A DNA stretch of 64,000 bases from CAWBOY01 sp963790585 (GTDB taxonomy: Bacteria > Planctomycetota > Planctomycetia > Gemmatales > Gemmataceae). How positions within the stretch are numbered: position 1 is the first letter of the stretch; each line of letters starts with the position of its first letter. A program made the position numbers and the translations under genes. Positions 44,627 to 55,165 of the stretch are shown here, piece after piece. The notes below the pieces were generated by a model. The model had not been told where the DNA came from. It saw nothing but the letters and a program-made list of their open reading frames with translations, and did no database searches. The DNA lies in assembly GCA_963790585.1 (NCBI GenBank), contig CAWBOY010000001.1, positions 620,001 to 684,000 of the forward strand, in the 5' to 3' direction.

Positions 44627-46333
44627 ATGCCATCGTTCGCTCGCTCCACCACAACGCGATTCTTTGCCCCTCTCGTTTCGCTTCTTATCGCCTCCTTCGC
44701 TTCCGCCGCGACGCCACGCGATCAACTCCTTCGCTATGTCCCCGATGACGTCGGCTTTTGTCTGGTGGTGAATGATCTGCGCACGCACACGACGGCATTG
44801 GCCTCGTCGCCATTCGCGGAGGAGTTTGCACGCTCGGCCCTCGGAAAAACTCTGCGGTCCTCAGCCGAACTGTTGCAGATCTTGAAACAAGAAGAACAGC
44901 TAAAAAAACAATATGGCCTCGATTGGGACAAACTGCGCGACGAAATCTTCGGCGACGCCCTAATCTTTGTCTATCGTCCTGGTCCGCCCGACAAGCCCGA
45001 GCAGGAACAGGGCTTATTGCTGCTGCGCGCTCGGGACGAGGCGTTGTTGGCAAATCTGATGGCCAAGTTGAACGAGAAAGTCAAAGTCGAAGAGCTTGTC
45101 CATCAAGGCGTGAAATATCAGCGCCGCACCGAAGCCAAGGATGTTGCTTACTTTCTTCTGAAAGGTCCCGTGCTTCTGGTCACCGGCCAAGAAGACCTGT
45201 TGCGTGAAGCGATTGCTCTCGACCGAAATAGACCCACGTCGGACGAACCTGGCGTGGCTAAGCAACTGCGGACGCTCGGCGTAGACAAATCCTTTCTCGC
45301 GCTCTGGATAAATCCGCGTGCCTGGGACGCCGATCTCAAAACAAAAATCGCGAAAGCGTCGCCAACCGACGCCGCTCGTCTGAAACAATTTGCTATCTAT
45401 TGGCAAGCCTTGGACGGCGCGGCCGTGGCCATTCAATTGGCGAACGACGTCAACCTGTCATTGACGATGCGCGGCAAGCCCGACCAGCTTCCCCCGTCTG
45501 GACGGCGCTACTTCGTCGCGGCGTCGAAGCCTTGCGAGCTGTGGCGTGCCATTCCGGACGATGCGATTTTCGCCATTTCTGGCCGCTTCGATGCCCCAGC
45601 TTTTTTGGACATGATCGGCGAATTTCTAACAACGGATGAACGCCGGCTTTTGCATTCCGGCTTGAACTTGAGTCTTGGTTCAGCGCTCGATAAAGACTTT
45701 GTAAAAGAGATACTACCTAATTTAGGTCCGGATTGGGGCTTTTTCGTCGCACCCCCCTCGGTCAGTGAAAAGAGCTGGGTGCCGACCTGTCTCTTCGCCG
45801 TCAAGGTCGCGCCCGGCGAGTCATCATCGGATCAGGCGCTTTACTCCTTGCTCAATTACGTGGCGGTCGGAACTGTATTCGCCCACAACTCACGATCGCC
45901 TGAACAGCCTATGAAATTGAAAACGATCACCAAGGATAAAGCCGAGGTTAAATATCTCGATAGCGGCAGTTTGCCTTCGGGATTGCGGCCCGCCTTCAGT
46001 CTAGCCGGGGGCTACCTTCTGCTCGGTAGCTCACCCGAAAGCCTCGACCGCTTCACCAAGCCGATCTCTAAAGGAACGGTTGATTCCCCGGAAGACTTAC
46101 CTTTGGTGCGGCTGTCAATCAAAGATTTTCGCCGTTTCCTCAACGACCGCCGTGACTCGCTCTCCGATTTCTTCGTCGCACACGGCGGCGATCGCGCCGA
46201 CGTCCGCCAGAAGATGGATGGCCTGGAAAACAGCCTTCAATTGCTCGATCGGATCGAAGTCCGTGAGCGAGTCGAAGCGAATCAGGTCACGTTTTCGCTG
46301 GTCGTGCGCCCGTCGAAGGCGTTGCGGAAATAG
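44627..46333 (+). CDS. Exported hypothetical protein (DUF3352-like)
   Basis: 568 residues with signal peptide (FFAPLVSLLIASFASAA). Sequence elements such as LLRYVPDDVGFCLVVNDLR, SSPFAEEFARSALGKTL and ELVHQGVKYQRR, then VLLVTGQEDLLREAI, resemble large DUF3352-type exported proteins of planctomycetes and cyanobacteria. There is no catalytic motif. The C-terminus (LENSLQLLDRIEVRERVEANQ) is beta/alpha. It follows the ECF/anti-sigma pair and may be under its control. Confidence 0.75.
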   Translation: MPSFARSTTTRFFAPLVSLLIASFASAATPRDQLLRYVPDDVGFCLVVNDLRTHTTALASSPFAEEFARSALGKTLRSSAELLQILKQEEQLKKQYGLDWDKLRDEIFGDALIFVYRPGPPDKPEQEQGLLLLRARDEALLANLMAKLNEKVKVEELVHQGVKYQRRTEAKDVAYFLLKGPVLLVTGQEDLLREAIALDRNRPTSDEPGVAKQLRTLGVDKSFLALWINPRAWDADLKTKIAKASPTDAARLKQFAIYWQALDGAAVAIQLANDVNLSLTMRGKPDQLPPSGRRYFVAASKPCELWRAIPDDAIFAISGRFDAPAFLDMIGEFLTTDERRLLHSGLNLSLGSALDKDFVKEILPNLGPDWGFFVAPPSVSEKSWVPTCLFAVKVAPGESSSDQALYSLLNYVAVGTVFAHNSRSPEQPMKLKTITKDKAEVKYLDSGSLPSGLRPAFSLAGGYLLLGSSPESLDRFTKPISKGTVDSPEDLPLVRLSIKDFRRFLNDRRDSLSDFFVAHGGDRADVRQKMDGLENSLQLLDRIEVRERVEANQVTFSLVVRPSKALRK

Positions 46334-46356
46334 ATGCGAAAACGCACCTGACCTTG

Positions 46357-48123
46357 TCACCGCGGCTTCTTCAGCCGCTCGCGCACGATCTCCGGCAAAT
46401 ACTTAACAGGCAATGTCCCATGATCGAGAACCGCTTCGTGGTAGCGCCCTAGCTCGAACTTTTCCCCCATCTCGCGCTCGACGGCTTGCCGCAGCCGATA
46501 AAACGCCGTTCTACCTACGAAATACGTTGAGAGTTGGCATGAGCTGAGCTTGGCGCGCGTGATCTTCCCCACGGCCTCGGCTTCCGACTGGTAGACGCGC
46601 TTGGTGAGGAACTCAAGTGCTTCCTCGTCGCTCATATCGGTGCAGTGCATCTTGTGATCGAGGATCGCGTTGCCGACAGCTCTCAAATAAAACTTGAGTT
46701 GATTGAGGCGCAACGGCAGGTCGCCATTGCCGTAGCCTTGGTCGAGCATCATCTGTTCCGTATAGACGGCCCAACCCTCGGCGAAGATGCCCGAGCTGAG
46801 TATTTTGCGAATCACCGAAGGATGACGATTGGAATACTCGAGCTGCACGTAATGGCCCGGATAGGCTTCGTGAATCGTCAAAATCTGCAGCATATATTTG
46901 TTATATTCTTCGAGATACGTTTGCACGCGGCGATCATCCCACGAGCGCGGCGGCGGGCTGATCGCGTAATGGCTGGCCGTCTTCGGATCGAGCGGCGGAG
47001 CTGGATTGAGATAGGCGACGGAAAAGCCCCTTTGAAACTCCGGCATCTCGATCACTTTGCAACGATCCGGTTCGGGTAGCCGTAAGATATCGTGTTTGGT
47101 GATGATTTCTTTGATCCGCTCGACGGTAGCCCGGGCGTCGTGAACCAGGTTCTTGGCCTCGCCGTGATCGCGGTTGTAGTGCGCCAGCACTTGATGAATC
47201 GTCGCGCTGCGTCCGGCGGCGTCGTCAGGCGGCAAAGTCTTGCCAGGATAGGCCGCAGACCAGAGTTGCCGGGAGATGACATACATCTCGCGTTCCACGC
47301 GCTCGAACTCGGTCTCGGCCTCCTTGTAAACCTGTTCCGCGGTCAAGCCGGCGTCGGTCTCCAAAAGCAGCTTCTCGGCGAACTTCTGCTTGCCGATGCG
47401 CCAATTGGCCTTGGTCTCGCCCAGTTTGCTTTCGAGAAACCGCTGATACTCTTTCAACTCCTCGACCACGCGACGGGCGGCCGGCTTTAGCTCGCTGATC
47501 AGTCCCGTCTCTCCCGCCGCCTCGAAGACGCCGCTTTCGTAAAAGGCGATCGCGCCGCGATTCTGATTTATGGCTGTCTTCAGGTAAACATCGACCGGCG
47601 TTTTCAGGCTCTCCTTGGCCGCGGCGATCACGCGCGGGATGTAGGCCATGCGTGCGACCGCGTTGCGAACATTGGTCGACTGTGGCAGCGACGATTGCGT
47701 GAGCAAGATATAGACGCTGTCGGTCAAGAGCTCGTTATAAGATCGGGGATCTTCATCAAATGGTTTCGTATTCTCATGCGCCCAGAGCGAGAAGCGCAAG
47801 TAATGCTTGAAAATCTCCAAATCAATTTGGCCCGAGCGCGAGAGCTTTTTCGGATCGATCTCCGTTTCGAGAGCCTGCAAAGCCTCGCGGTAATGCCTGG
47901 CCCAACCGGCCCGCGCCTTCGGCGAGACGTCGTCAAGTCGATCATCGAACCGATGATCGCCAAGGCTGGTGGCATACGTCGGCCGTTGCCGAAACTCCTC
48001 GTCAAGAAACGCTTTAAACTTGGCCTCCAGCCTGCCGTCCTCGTGCTCGGGCGGGCGAGCGATGGCAAGGGGGATAAGGAGACTCGAGGTTAGGATAAAT
48101 AAGAAGTAATGACGAACGCGCAT
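46357..48123 (-). CDS. DUF885 family metallopeptidase-like protein
   Basis: 588 residues with signal peptide (HYFLFILTSSLLIPLAIA). The DUF885 zinc site is clear: LTIHEAYPGHYVQLEYS (HEAYPGH) at about residue 422, followed by GIFAEGWAVYTEQMMLD with the third ligand Glu. The N-terminus has TYATSLGDHRFDDRLDDVSP. The family is gluzincin-like, with unknown substrate. It converges with the DUF3352-like gene (23 bp between stops). Confidence 0.92.
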   Translation of the reverse strand: MRVRHYFLFILTSSLLIPLAIARPPEHEDGRLEAKFKAFLDEEFRQRPTYATSLGDHRFDDRLDDVSPKARAGWARHYREALQALETEIDPKKLSRSGQIDLEIFKHYLRFSLWAHENTKPFDEDPRSYNELLTDSVYILLTQSSLPQSTNVRNAVARMAYIPRVIAAAKESLKTPVDVYLKTAINQNRGAIAFYESGVFEAAGETGLISELKPAARRVVEELKEYQRFLESKLGETKANWRIGKQKFAEKLLLETDAGLTAEQVYKEAETEFERVEREMYVISRQLWSAAYPGKTLPPDDAAGRSATIHQVLAHYNRDHGEAKNLVHDARATVERIKEIITKHDILRLPEPDRCKVIEMPEFQRGFSVAYLNPAPPLDPKTASHYAISPPPRSWDDRRVQTYLEEYNKYMLQILTIHEAYPGHYVQLEYSNRHPSVIRKILSSGIFAEGWAVYTEQMMLDQGYGNGDLPLRLNQLKFYLRAVGNAILDHKMHCTDMSDEEALEFLTKRVYQSEAEAVGKITRAKLSSCQLSTYFVGRTAFYRLRQAVEREMGEKFELGRYHEAVLDHGTLPVKYLPEIVRERLKKPR

Positions 48124-48209
48124 GTTGCTCCTCCGTAGGTGTCAAGGATGGGGTTAATGTAGCGGAAAATGTGGTGCTTGTGCGCCAGGATGTTATGCCG
48201 TTACGGCTC

Positions 48210-49205
48210 TCAGGCCTCCGCCCTGAATTCCACAGGCTGGCCATTCCAGTTCAAATCAGGCGCATGCTCGCCTCGCACAATCTGGACCATAGTCCCCGCG
48301 AGATTCCTCTCCGTCAGGCGCCGTAAGCCGACATATGATGTCGTCAAACGCGGATTGATCTCGATGACGGCATCGATATCACCGAGAACCAAATCGACGC
48401 CGATGTAGCCGTTCAATCCTTCAACTGCAGCCATGGCGCGCTCGGCAAGGCGGAACGCGCGGCAGTTCAGATCCGGCGCGAGCGGGCATCGGCCGCCGAG
48501 GCAATGAAAACGGCCGTCGGTTGAGATCAGCTGTTGCGCGGCCGGCAGGGCGAAACGCTGTTTCGGGCCTATCAGAAACGCGACGCTCGCGGCGAGACCG
48601 GGGATGTAGGGTTGGCCGATTAAGGGTCCGGTCCAGGCCTCCGCGAGCGCTCGCTCGGCTACGCTCTGCAGTTCGTGCTCATTTTCGATCAGGAACGTCG
48701 CTTGTGATCCGGCTCCGAAGCGGGGCTTGCAAACCAGTGGATAGGTCACGGCGCGCGGCGGCCAAGGCTCGGTGAGTGGGGTCGATATGCCGTGCTGGGT
48801 TAGATGGTGCGACAGCTCCAGTTTGTCGGCGGTTCGGCGGATCGCGGCCGGGGATGGGCCGAGGAGAGTGCTGCCCAATTCTTCCGTCCAAAGGGCTCGA
48901 CGATACAAGAGATCGTCAAACTCTGGCACGATGAGCCAGGTGTAGTCGGCCTGCTGTGCCAATCGGCGGAAGGCCGCTTCTTCGTCGTGCGGCTGCGCGC
49001 GCTCGATTTGTAGATTTGTCGGCGCTTGCCAACTCTGAGGCAGCGGGCGATGGCTGAGAAGCGTTGTGATCTGGTAGTCGTCGCAGCGGCCGAGGTCGTC
49101 GAGGACGGCCGCGAGCATCGCCCAACCCTCGCGGTGGAGCGACTCGCTGCCTTCAAGGCCGGCGGGGCCGCAGAGATACTCGTAGACGAAGATGCGCGGG
49201 CTCAT
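48210..49205 (-). CDS. ATP-grasp ligase, tyramine-glutamate ligase (MfnD)-like
   Basis: 331 residues. It begins IFVYEYLCGPAGLEGSESLHREG, has TYPLVCKPRFGAGSQATFLIE in the ATP-binding part and ends YIGVDLVLGDIDAVIEINPRLTTSYVGLR. This order and the last motif are those of ATP-grasp proteins of methanofuran synthesis (MfnD joins glutamate to tyramine), which planctomycetes with H4MPT-linked C1 metabolism carry. No other C1 gene is in the window, so the assignment is from sequence only. Confidence 0.75.
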   Translation of the reverse strand: MSPRIFVYEYLCGPAGLEGSESLHREGWAMLAAVLDDLGRCDDYQITTLLSHRPLPQSWQAPTNLQIERAQPHDEEAAFRRLAQQADYTWLIVPEFDDLLYRRALWTEELGSTLLGPSPAAIRRTADKLELSHHLTQHGISTPLTEPWPPRAVTYPLVCKPRFGAGSQATFLIENEHELQSVAERALAEAWTGPLIGQPYIPGLAASVAFLIGPKQRFALPAAQQLISTDGRFHCLGGRCPLAPDLNCRAFRLAERAMAAVEGLNGYIGVDLVLGDIDAVIEINPRLTTSYVGLRRLTERNLAGTMVQIVRGEHAPDLNWNGQPVEFRAEA

Positions 49206-49239
49206 GAAGATGTAATAGGTCGAGGGGGAAAAAGAAAAA

Positions 49240-49261
49240 CCCCCGGCAAGCCGGGGGCTAT
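49240..49261. repeat. Short hairpin CCCCCGGCAAGCCGGGGG
   Basis: Third copy of the 22-base unit; it lies between the TolC-like stop (49273) and the ATP-grasp start (49205). Confidence 0.85.
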
Positions 49262-49272
49262 ATGAACACTGG

Positions 49273-51600
49273 CTATTGTTTGCCCGTCGGTGGAAGCGGC
49301 GGGACGATCAGTGGTGGCGGAGCCTGCAACGGCGGTTCGGCCGAGCTACCACCCAGCGTCGAGAACTTCGGGGCCCCCGGCGCTGGCGTCGGCAGTTGTT
49401 CCGGCTGTGGCACCGGAACCGGCGCTGGTTGAACCGGACTCGAAGGCACCGGCGACAGGCCCGGAGTTAGTGGGTCCATCTTCATGTTCGAGAAGGAACT
49501 CGGGGCCGACATATCGGACCTCATGCCGGGCAGAGACTGAGCGCCGGTATTTCCGGGATGGCGTTCGGCAGCGCGCCTTGGATGGGCGGCGTCGTTTTCC
49601 AGACGGCGGGCAGCGATGGGGCTTGCGTGCCGGTCATGATACCGCTCGCTGGAGGAGCCGCCTGGTCGCGTTCCCGGAGGATGATAGCTTTGGACCGTTC
49701 GCGCTGATGTTCGACCGCTCGCTCGGCGACGCAGGCGGGCAGGTCGCCTTCGCCAATCGTCACGTTATCGTGGCGACGAATCGAGCCTTTGCCGAGCTCC
49801 CAGAGAACCAGAGCCTGCTGGTAACCGACGATGTTCGTGTATTCGTCGGCCAACGCTTGCGACCAGTTTCGCTGGGCTTCCAGGGCTAGATCCAGAGTGC
49901 CGCGGCCCGCGACGTAGATGCGGAACTGAGCGTCGAGCTGTTCGCCGAAGGCTTCGCGGCGAGCGCGGGTGGCGATGATGAGTTCGTAGTAGGTGGTGAT
50001 TTCGCGGTAGAGTTCCGCGAGAACGCCCTCTATCTTCATCTCTTCTTGTTTGAGGACTTCGTAGCTGCGGGCCAAGTTCAAGCGCGATATACGCAGGGCC
50101 GCGTTGGCGTTGCGGAAGCCGAGCGGAATCGTACCGCGTAGACCAATGTTCCAGTTATGGAACTTGTCGTCCGCGAGATTTCGGTCGGCATTGGTGCTAC
50201 CCGTGCCGTCAAGTCGGTTGCCGATGGCGTTGACATCGTAGTTGGCATAGAGTCGCAGGTCAGGCATTAAATTGTTCTTGGCGAGCAACAGGTTGAACTG
50301 CGAAATCTTCACTTCCTGACGAGCGATATACAACTCCGGGCGGATCGTGAGAGCTTCGTTCAGCGAGGTCGCCCAATCCGGATTGTAAGGTGCCAACGTC
50401 GGCGAATCGGCCGGCACCAACCGCATGCCATCTTCGACGTGCATACCCAGCAGGCGACGCAACTGGCGTTCATTTTCCAACACCGCGTCGAGAGCCTGAA
50501 TGCGAGCACCGCGGAACTGTTCATATTGGCCGCGAGCCTGAGCCAAGTCCGCCTTCGCGCTTCGGCCGGCGAGGAATTTGGCTCCCGCAATGCGCCAGAA
50601 TTCGTAGGCAAAACGTAGACCTTGTTCGTTCGCATACAAGTTCCAATACGAGCCGTAGAGCCGCCAGTAGGCGACTTCAATGTTCGAGAGCATGATGTTC
50701 ACGGTACGCTCGAACTCGGCGCGCTGTTGGTCAAAGCGAACGCGCAGTGATCAGGATACCTTCGTTACTGGACAAAGGCTGCACCAAACCGGCGATCTGC
50801 TGGTTGGCGATCGCCCCTGGATGGGTGGCCCGCAGTTGGTTGATCTCAACGCCGTAGCCTTGGAGCAACGGTTGCTCGAACGAAAACGTTAACGCGGGCG
50901 AGTACGACGGGTTCACGTTCGAAGGAATGTTCGAGTTCTGATACTGTTCCGAGAACGTAATTCCGGCGGTACCACCGGTCGCCAACGGCTTGACCAGGGC
51001 GGCGGAAAGCTGGGCGGCCGAGGTTTCGATAAATGGCACGCCGCCGCTCGTGAGCGTGTCCTGAGCCGTACCAACCGGGCGATTGATCGTTTGCCAATTG
51101 GCGCTTGTTACCAAGTTCGCATCGAAACGCGACAAGGATTGCGTGATCGTGGCAGCCTGGATTGCCGGGTCAAGTTGCAAGACGCGAATATTGTCGCTGG
51201 TGAGTCGCTCCCCGGCGCCAAGGAAGGTGACCGGATTTTCGATCACATTACCAGAGCCCGGGAAACCGCCGCCGATTGAGCTGCCGGAGCTACCCACGGC
51301 GGTATTCACGCTGAAATTCTGGGTGCCGACGTTACCCTGCTCCAAGCCGATGGCAATGCACTCGGCCAGGGACATGTAGCGAGCGTTTCGTTCTGGATCG
51401 ACGACCGTGGGCGGTGTTTTGCTGACAATGTCGATGATCGGGGTATTACCGGTAAACGGCGTGGTTTCGAGGTCTTCGTGGGCGGCCACCATCTCCATGT
51501 AACGCTTATGGTCGTCAAGCGTCATGAAGCATTGCTGTTTGCAACCCGCGACGGTCGTGAGGAGCAACGCGAGTCCCGCGCACCATGTCTTCCAGCGCAT
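49273..51600 (-). CDS. TolC-family outer membrane lipoprotein, frameshifted
   Basis: The start at ATG 51600 gives MRWKTWCAGLALLLTTVAGC with a lipobox Cys. The first half (to about 50731) has YMSLAECIAIGLEQGNVG and LQLDPAIQAATITQSLSRFD. A slip near 50725 (GILIT to RFDQQRAEFERTV) leads to the second half with IEVAYWRLYGSYWNLY, ALTIRPELYIARQEVKISQF and AYEVLKQ-type coiled regions. A second slip at 49524 leads to a Pro-rich tail (PVPVPQPEQLPTPAPGAPKF). It is a planctomycete TolC homologue forming an outer-membrane channel for efflux or secretion. Confidence 0.85.
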
Positions 51601-51897
51601 AGTCATCACCCCGTTGGAACTAGCCACTCCGGCCCGGCTGACCCGCAGGCGTTCATCCGCCTGGGTCGGAGGGCACTCCCGTTCCCGATACCCCGCCGAC
51701 GCTCGATGTACGTAGAATCCGGCTGATAAGGGTTCTATCGACTATTCCGGCTCTAACGTCCAGTAAAGTTTTAACGGTTATGGCGATGAGTCCGAGAGTG
51801 ACGAGAAGACAGGCAAAGGCGCGAGATTTGGAACCCGGCCGGCTGTGGAAAGTGGAGAAACGGGGGCGTCTGGCCGGGCAATGCGGACATGGGAATT

Positions 51898-52030
51898 TAG
51901 AGACTGTCCCATGAGCTTCTCTCCCCCGTACTCGGGGGAGAGGGGTTGGGGAGAGGGGGCAAGTTTTCGCAGACTTTGCCCCCTCTCCCCCGAGTACGGG
52001 GGAGAGGGGAGCTTCTGGGGCGGCAGTTTA
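51898..52030. repeat. MITE-like inverted repeat (CCCCCGTACTCGGGGGAGAGG type)
   Basis: CTCTCCCCCGTACTCGGGGG near 51920 and its inverse near 51985 face each other around GCAAGTTTTCGCAGACTTTG. The left tip TTAGAGACTGTCCC matches, inverted, the right tip of the copy at 63719-63848. The right end reaches the stop codon of the Mpo1-like gene. Confidence 0.85.
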
Positions 52031-52353
52031 GAGAACGTCGGGGTCTCGCGGGTTCCAGCGAGGGGCAATGCCAACATAAGGAAAGCCAAACAATCGTTTG
52101 ATGGCCGCCCATTCGCCAAGGTCGTTGCCTTCGAAGCAATGGCCGATCCATTGCAACAAATAGCCGACGACGATCGCTGCCAAGCCCCACGGCCACGAAA
52201 AAAACAACAGGGCGACGCCGACGACAGCCATTGGAATGCCGATCAAATGCAAAACGAAATTGATCGGCAGTTGATGCCGCAGCCGCCAGCCGTGTAAGCG
52301 ACGGCCGAGCCAGGCGAGGATGGGGAACGCGGGCGTTGGGGTAGGCTTTCCAT
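52028..52353 (-). CDS. Mpo1-like (DUF962) membrane protein
   Basis: About 107 residues: LPINFVLHLIGIPMAVVGVALLFF, then GLAAIVVGYLLQWIGHCFEG, giving the HxxPxN...H and Q-x2-GH patterns of Mpo1/DUF962 proteins (iron-dependent fatty-acid alpha-dioxygenase in yeast). ATG 52353, four bases after the argS stop, is the likely start but is one base out of frame with the rest, so a slip follows. The bacterial role is unknown. Confidence 0.65.
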
Positions 52354-52356
52354 CGG

Positions 52357-54136
52357 TTACATCCGTTCGAGCGTGCGGATGCCTAGAAGATCGAGGGCTT
52401 TTTGGATGACACGCGCGGTCACGTCGCACAGCAGCAGACGGCTCTGCCGCAGGTCCGGCGTCTCGGCCTTGAGCACTGGGCAATTCTGAAAGAAGCCGGA
52501 ATAGGCCTTACAGAGATCCCATAGGTAGCTCGTAATCTGACTCGGTCGATAATCCGCTGCCGCCGACAGTAGTGCATCGTTGAAGCGCACCAGTTGCAGG
52601 GCGAGGTTGCGCTCTTCCGGAGCCTTCAGCGTCGGCAGCGTGCGACTTGGCACGAAGAGCGGCGATATCGACGTCCCCCTTGCGAAAGATGCTGCGATTG
52701 CGCGCATACGCATACTGCATGTAGGTCGCCGTGTTGCCGTCGGTGGCCATCATCTTGTCGAGGTCGAAGATATAGTCGCTCGTGCGATTCTGCGACAGGT
52801 CGGCATATTTACCGCTCCGTAGCCCACCGCTTCAAAGATGGCTGCGCGTTCCGCAACGCCCGGTGAAGAAGTTGCATCACCTTCCTTGACTTCCGCCATC
52901 GATGCCTCGTAAACCCGGCTAGCGTGACGAATCGCCTCGTCGAGGAGGTCATTGAGTTCAGGCACGCCACCGTCACGCGTACGCAACGGCTTGCGGTCTT
53001 TGCCTAGCACGGCACCAAACGAGATGTGAACGAGCGGCGTCGTGAATAGCCCCAACGCTGGGCCGTCTCGAAGAGATTCTTGAAGTGCAGCTGTTGGCGA
53101 AAGTCGACGACGTACAAAACCTCGTCGGGCTTCCAGGTTTCGTTGCGATACTTGATCGTGGCAAGATCGGTCGTCGTGTAAGTGTAAGCTCCGTCACTCT
53201 TTCGAATCAACGCGGGAGATTCATTTTCGCCGAGAGGAATGATGATCGCGCCATTGCTCTCGACTGCTAGACCGTTGAGTTCAAGACTTTGAACTACGCC
53301 CGGCAGCATTGGGTTATAGAAGCTCTCGCCGTGGGTATAGTCGAATTTCACATCGAGGCGTCGATAGACCTGATCGAGCATCTCCTGGCAATGCGGCATA
53401 AATTGCTGCCAAAGGCGTACATTCTCCGGATCGCCAGAGTGAAGCTTCGCCGTCTCCTTTCTACAGGCGTCGGCTACCGGATCGGCTGCCGCAATGGCTT
53501 CGTCATCATCGTCGGTCTTTTTCTTGAAAAGACTGCGCACGAAGATATAGAGCCGAGCCAATTCGCGCACAGGGTCGGCGTCGTAAGACGCCTTATCGAG
53601 ATGGTTTTTGTAGCCATAGAGAAGGATGCCGAACTGGGCACCCCAATCGCCGAGGTGGTTATCGGTAATAACGGTGTGGCCGAGAAACCGTAGTAGGCGC
53701 GTCAGCGCATCGCCGATGATCGTCGAGCGCAGATGGCCGACGTGCATCGGCTTGGCGACATTGGGCGAGCTGAAGTCGATGACGTAGGTTTTCGCGGGCT
53801 GCATTGGCTCGACGCCGAGGCGGTCATCGCTGGCCATCGTCTGAACGGCTTGTGCCAGCCATTCGGATTTGAGGCGAAGATTGACAAAGCCAGGTTTGGC
53901 TACCTCTGGTTTTTCGAGCCAGGGATCATTGGCGAGTTTGTCCGCGATCAGCTGGGCGACCTCCAATGGCGGCTTGCCCATCACCTTCGACAGCGCCATC
54001 GCGCAATTCGCCTGGTAGTCTCCGAAGCGCCGCATCCTGCACGGGCTTGAGCATGATCGAATAGGGAGCGGGGTCGGGGACCAAGCCTGTGAGTGCATCG
54101 TGGAGCTTGGTTTGCAGTCTGTCGCAGCAGATTCAT
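52357..54136 (-). CDS. argS: Arginyl-tRNA synthetase, several frameshifts
   Basis: Sequence of a complete class I ArgRS is present but in at least five frames. ATG 54136 gives MNLLRQ, then LQTKLHDALTGLVPDPAPYS, then FGDYQANCAMALSKVMGK. The HIGH motif is SSPNVAKPMHVGHLRSTIIG at about 53750. The synthetase core runs to YRNETWKPDEVLYVVDFRQQ and then shifts near 53050 and 52780. The anticodon-binding end is RFNDALLSAAADYRPSQITS to GIRTLERM. ArgRS is essential and no second copy is in view, so assembly indels are the likelier explanation. Confidence 0.88.
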
Positions 54137-54180
54137 GAAAGGCCTCGGGTGTTTAGCCGCAATACCGTACGGCGAAGGGC

Positions 54181-54360
54181 TCTCCGAAAAACTGCGTCCC
54201 CCTTCCCAGGGTGCGTTTCGCGACCCTGGGCTCTGATATGGAACGCCGTCGGCGTTCTAAGACGGGTTCGCACTCTGGTCTTAGAACGCTGAAAGCGTTC
54301 TATATCGAAGCCCAGGGTCGCGAAGCGCACCCTGGGAAGGGAGTCGCAGTTTTTCGGAGA
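54181..54360. repeat. Long inverted repeat (CCCAGGGTGCG type)
   Basis: TCTCCGAAAAACTGCG at 54181 is mirrored by CGCAGTTTTTCGGAGA at 54345-54360, with arms of about 80 bp including CCCAGGGTGCGTTTCGCG. It is the same family as 13515-13690 and lies between argS and rsfS. Confidence 0.9.
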
Positions 54361-54412
54361 GTCCTTCGCGGTAAGGTATTGCGCCTAAACGGCGCGTTCG
54401 AAGGTTATCGTC

Positions 54413-54802
54413 TTATGCGTAGCGTTCCCAATCGACTCGGGGAGCGTCCGCGTAGAGTTCTTCAATTTGGAAATAGTCGCGTGTAGCGGGATCGAAGACG
54501 TGAACCATCACGTCGCCGTAATCCTGAACCACCCATTTGCTCGATTCATAGCCTTCGATGCCGACGCGGCGGTCGCCTTGGCCGTTGAGGGCTGCGTCGG
54601 TCTCTTCGCTAATGGTGTGGATTTGGCGGCGACTGGCGCCGGTGCTGAGAACGAAGAAATCGAACAGTGGCGTGACCTTGCGCATGTCGAGAACCACGAC
54701 ATCTTTGCCCTTGTTGTCCGCGGCGACGCGGGCACACAGACAGGCACGTTCGAGAGCACCGCTGATGAGTAGTACGGGCGCTTGCTTGGTTGCGACGATC
54801 AA
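54413..54802 (-). CDS. rsfS: Ribosomal silencing factor RsfS
   Basis: 129 residues from TTG 54802, which has the strong Shine-Dalgarno AAGGAGGT four bases upstream. RsfS pattern: ACLCARVAADNKGKDVVVLD, VTPLFDFFVLSTGASRRQIH, SKWVVQDYGDVMVHVFDPAT, YFQIEELYADAP. It binds uL14 and blocks joining of ribosomal subunits in starvation. An open frame continues to 55036 but the extra residues do not resemble RsfS. The usual nadD neighbour is not seen. Confidence 0.88.
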   Translation of the reverse strand: MIVATKQAPVLLISGALERACLCARVAADNKGKDVVVLDMRKVTPLFDFFVLSTGASRRQIHTISEETDAALNGQGDRRVGIEGYESSKWVVQDYGDVMVHVFDPATRDYFQIEELYADAPRVDWERYA

Positions 54803-55165
54803 TGGACCTCCTTCCGGTTCACTGCTCCAGGTCGGAAGTCGGCCACGCTCGAAATGGGAGACGTGAATAGATTCGTCGTCGCCTTCGCCGTAGGTCACCT
54901 CCGGACCGGATAGAACCAGTCCCAATCGCTGAGAAGAAAAGCCAGGGGAGCATCGCTCCGATCGGGAGCCGATCTCCCGGTGAGATCGGCCATACCCTTC
55001 CTCTTTAATCATGGTGTCGGTTAAGACCGACGTCAAGTAGGTGGTTCGCGGGTGATGGGGAATTAATTGCCGGAAGCAGTTCCGATTTTAACGCCCCGAT
55101 TCGACCCTCTCATTCTGATACTTGACAGACACCGCATGAACGCACAAGTTCGCCACAAGGCCCGT

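Noticed and set aside
49290..49889. 199-residue plus-strand open frame
   Set aside because: Antisense to the Pro-rich end of the TolC-like gene; no start signal and no family pattern.
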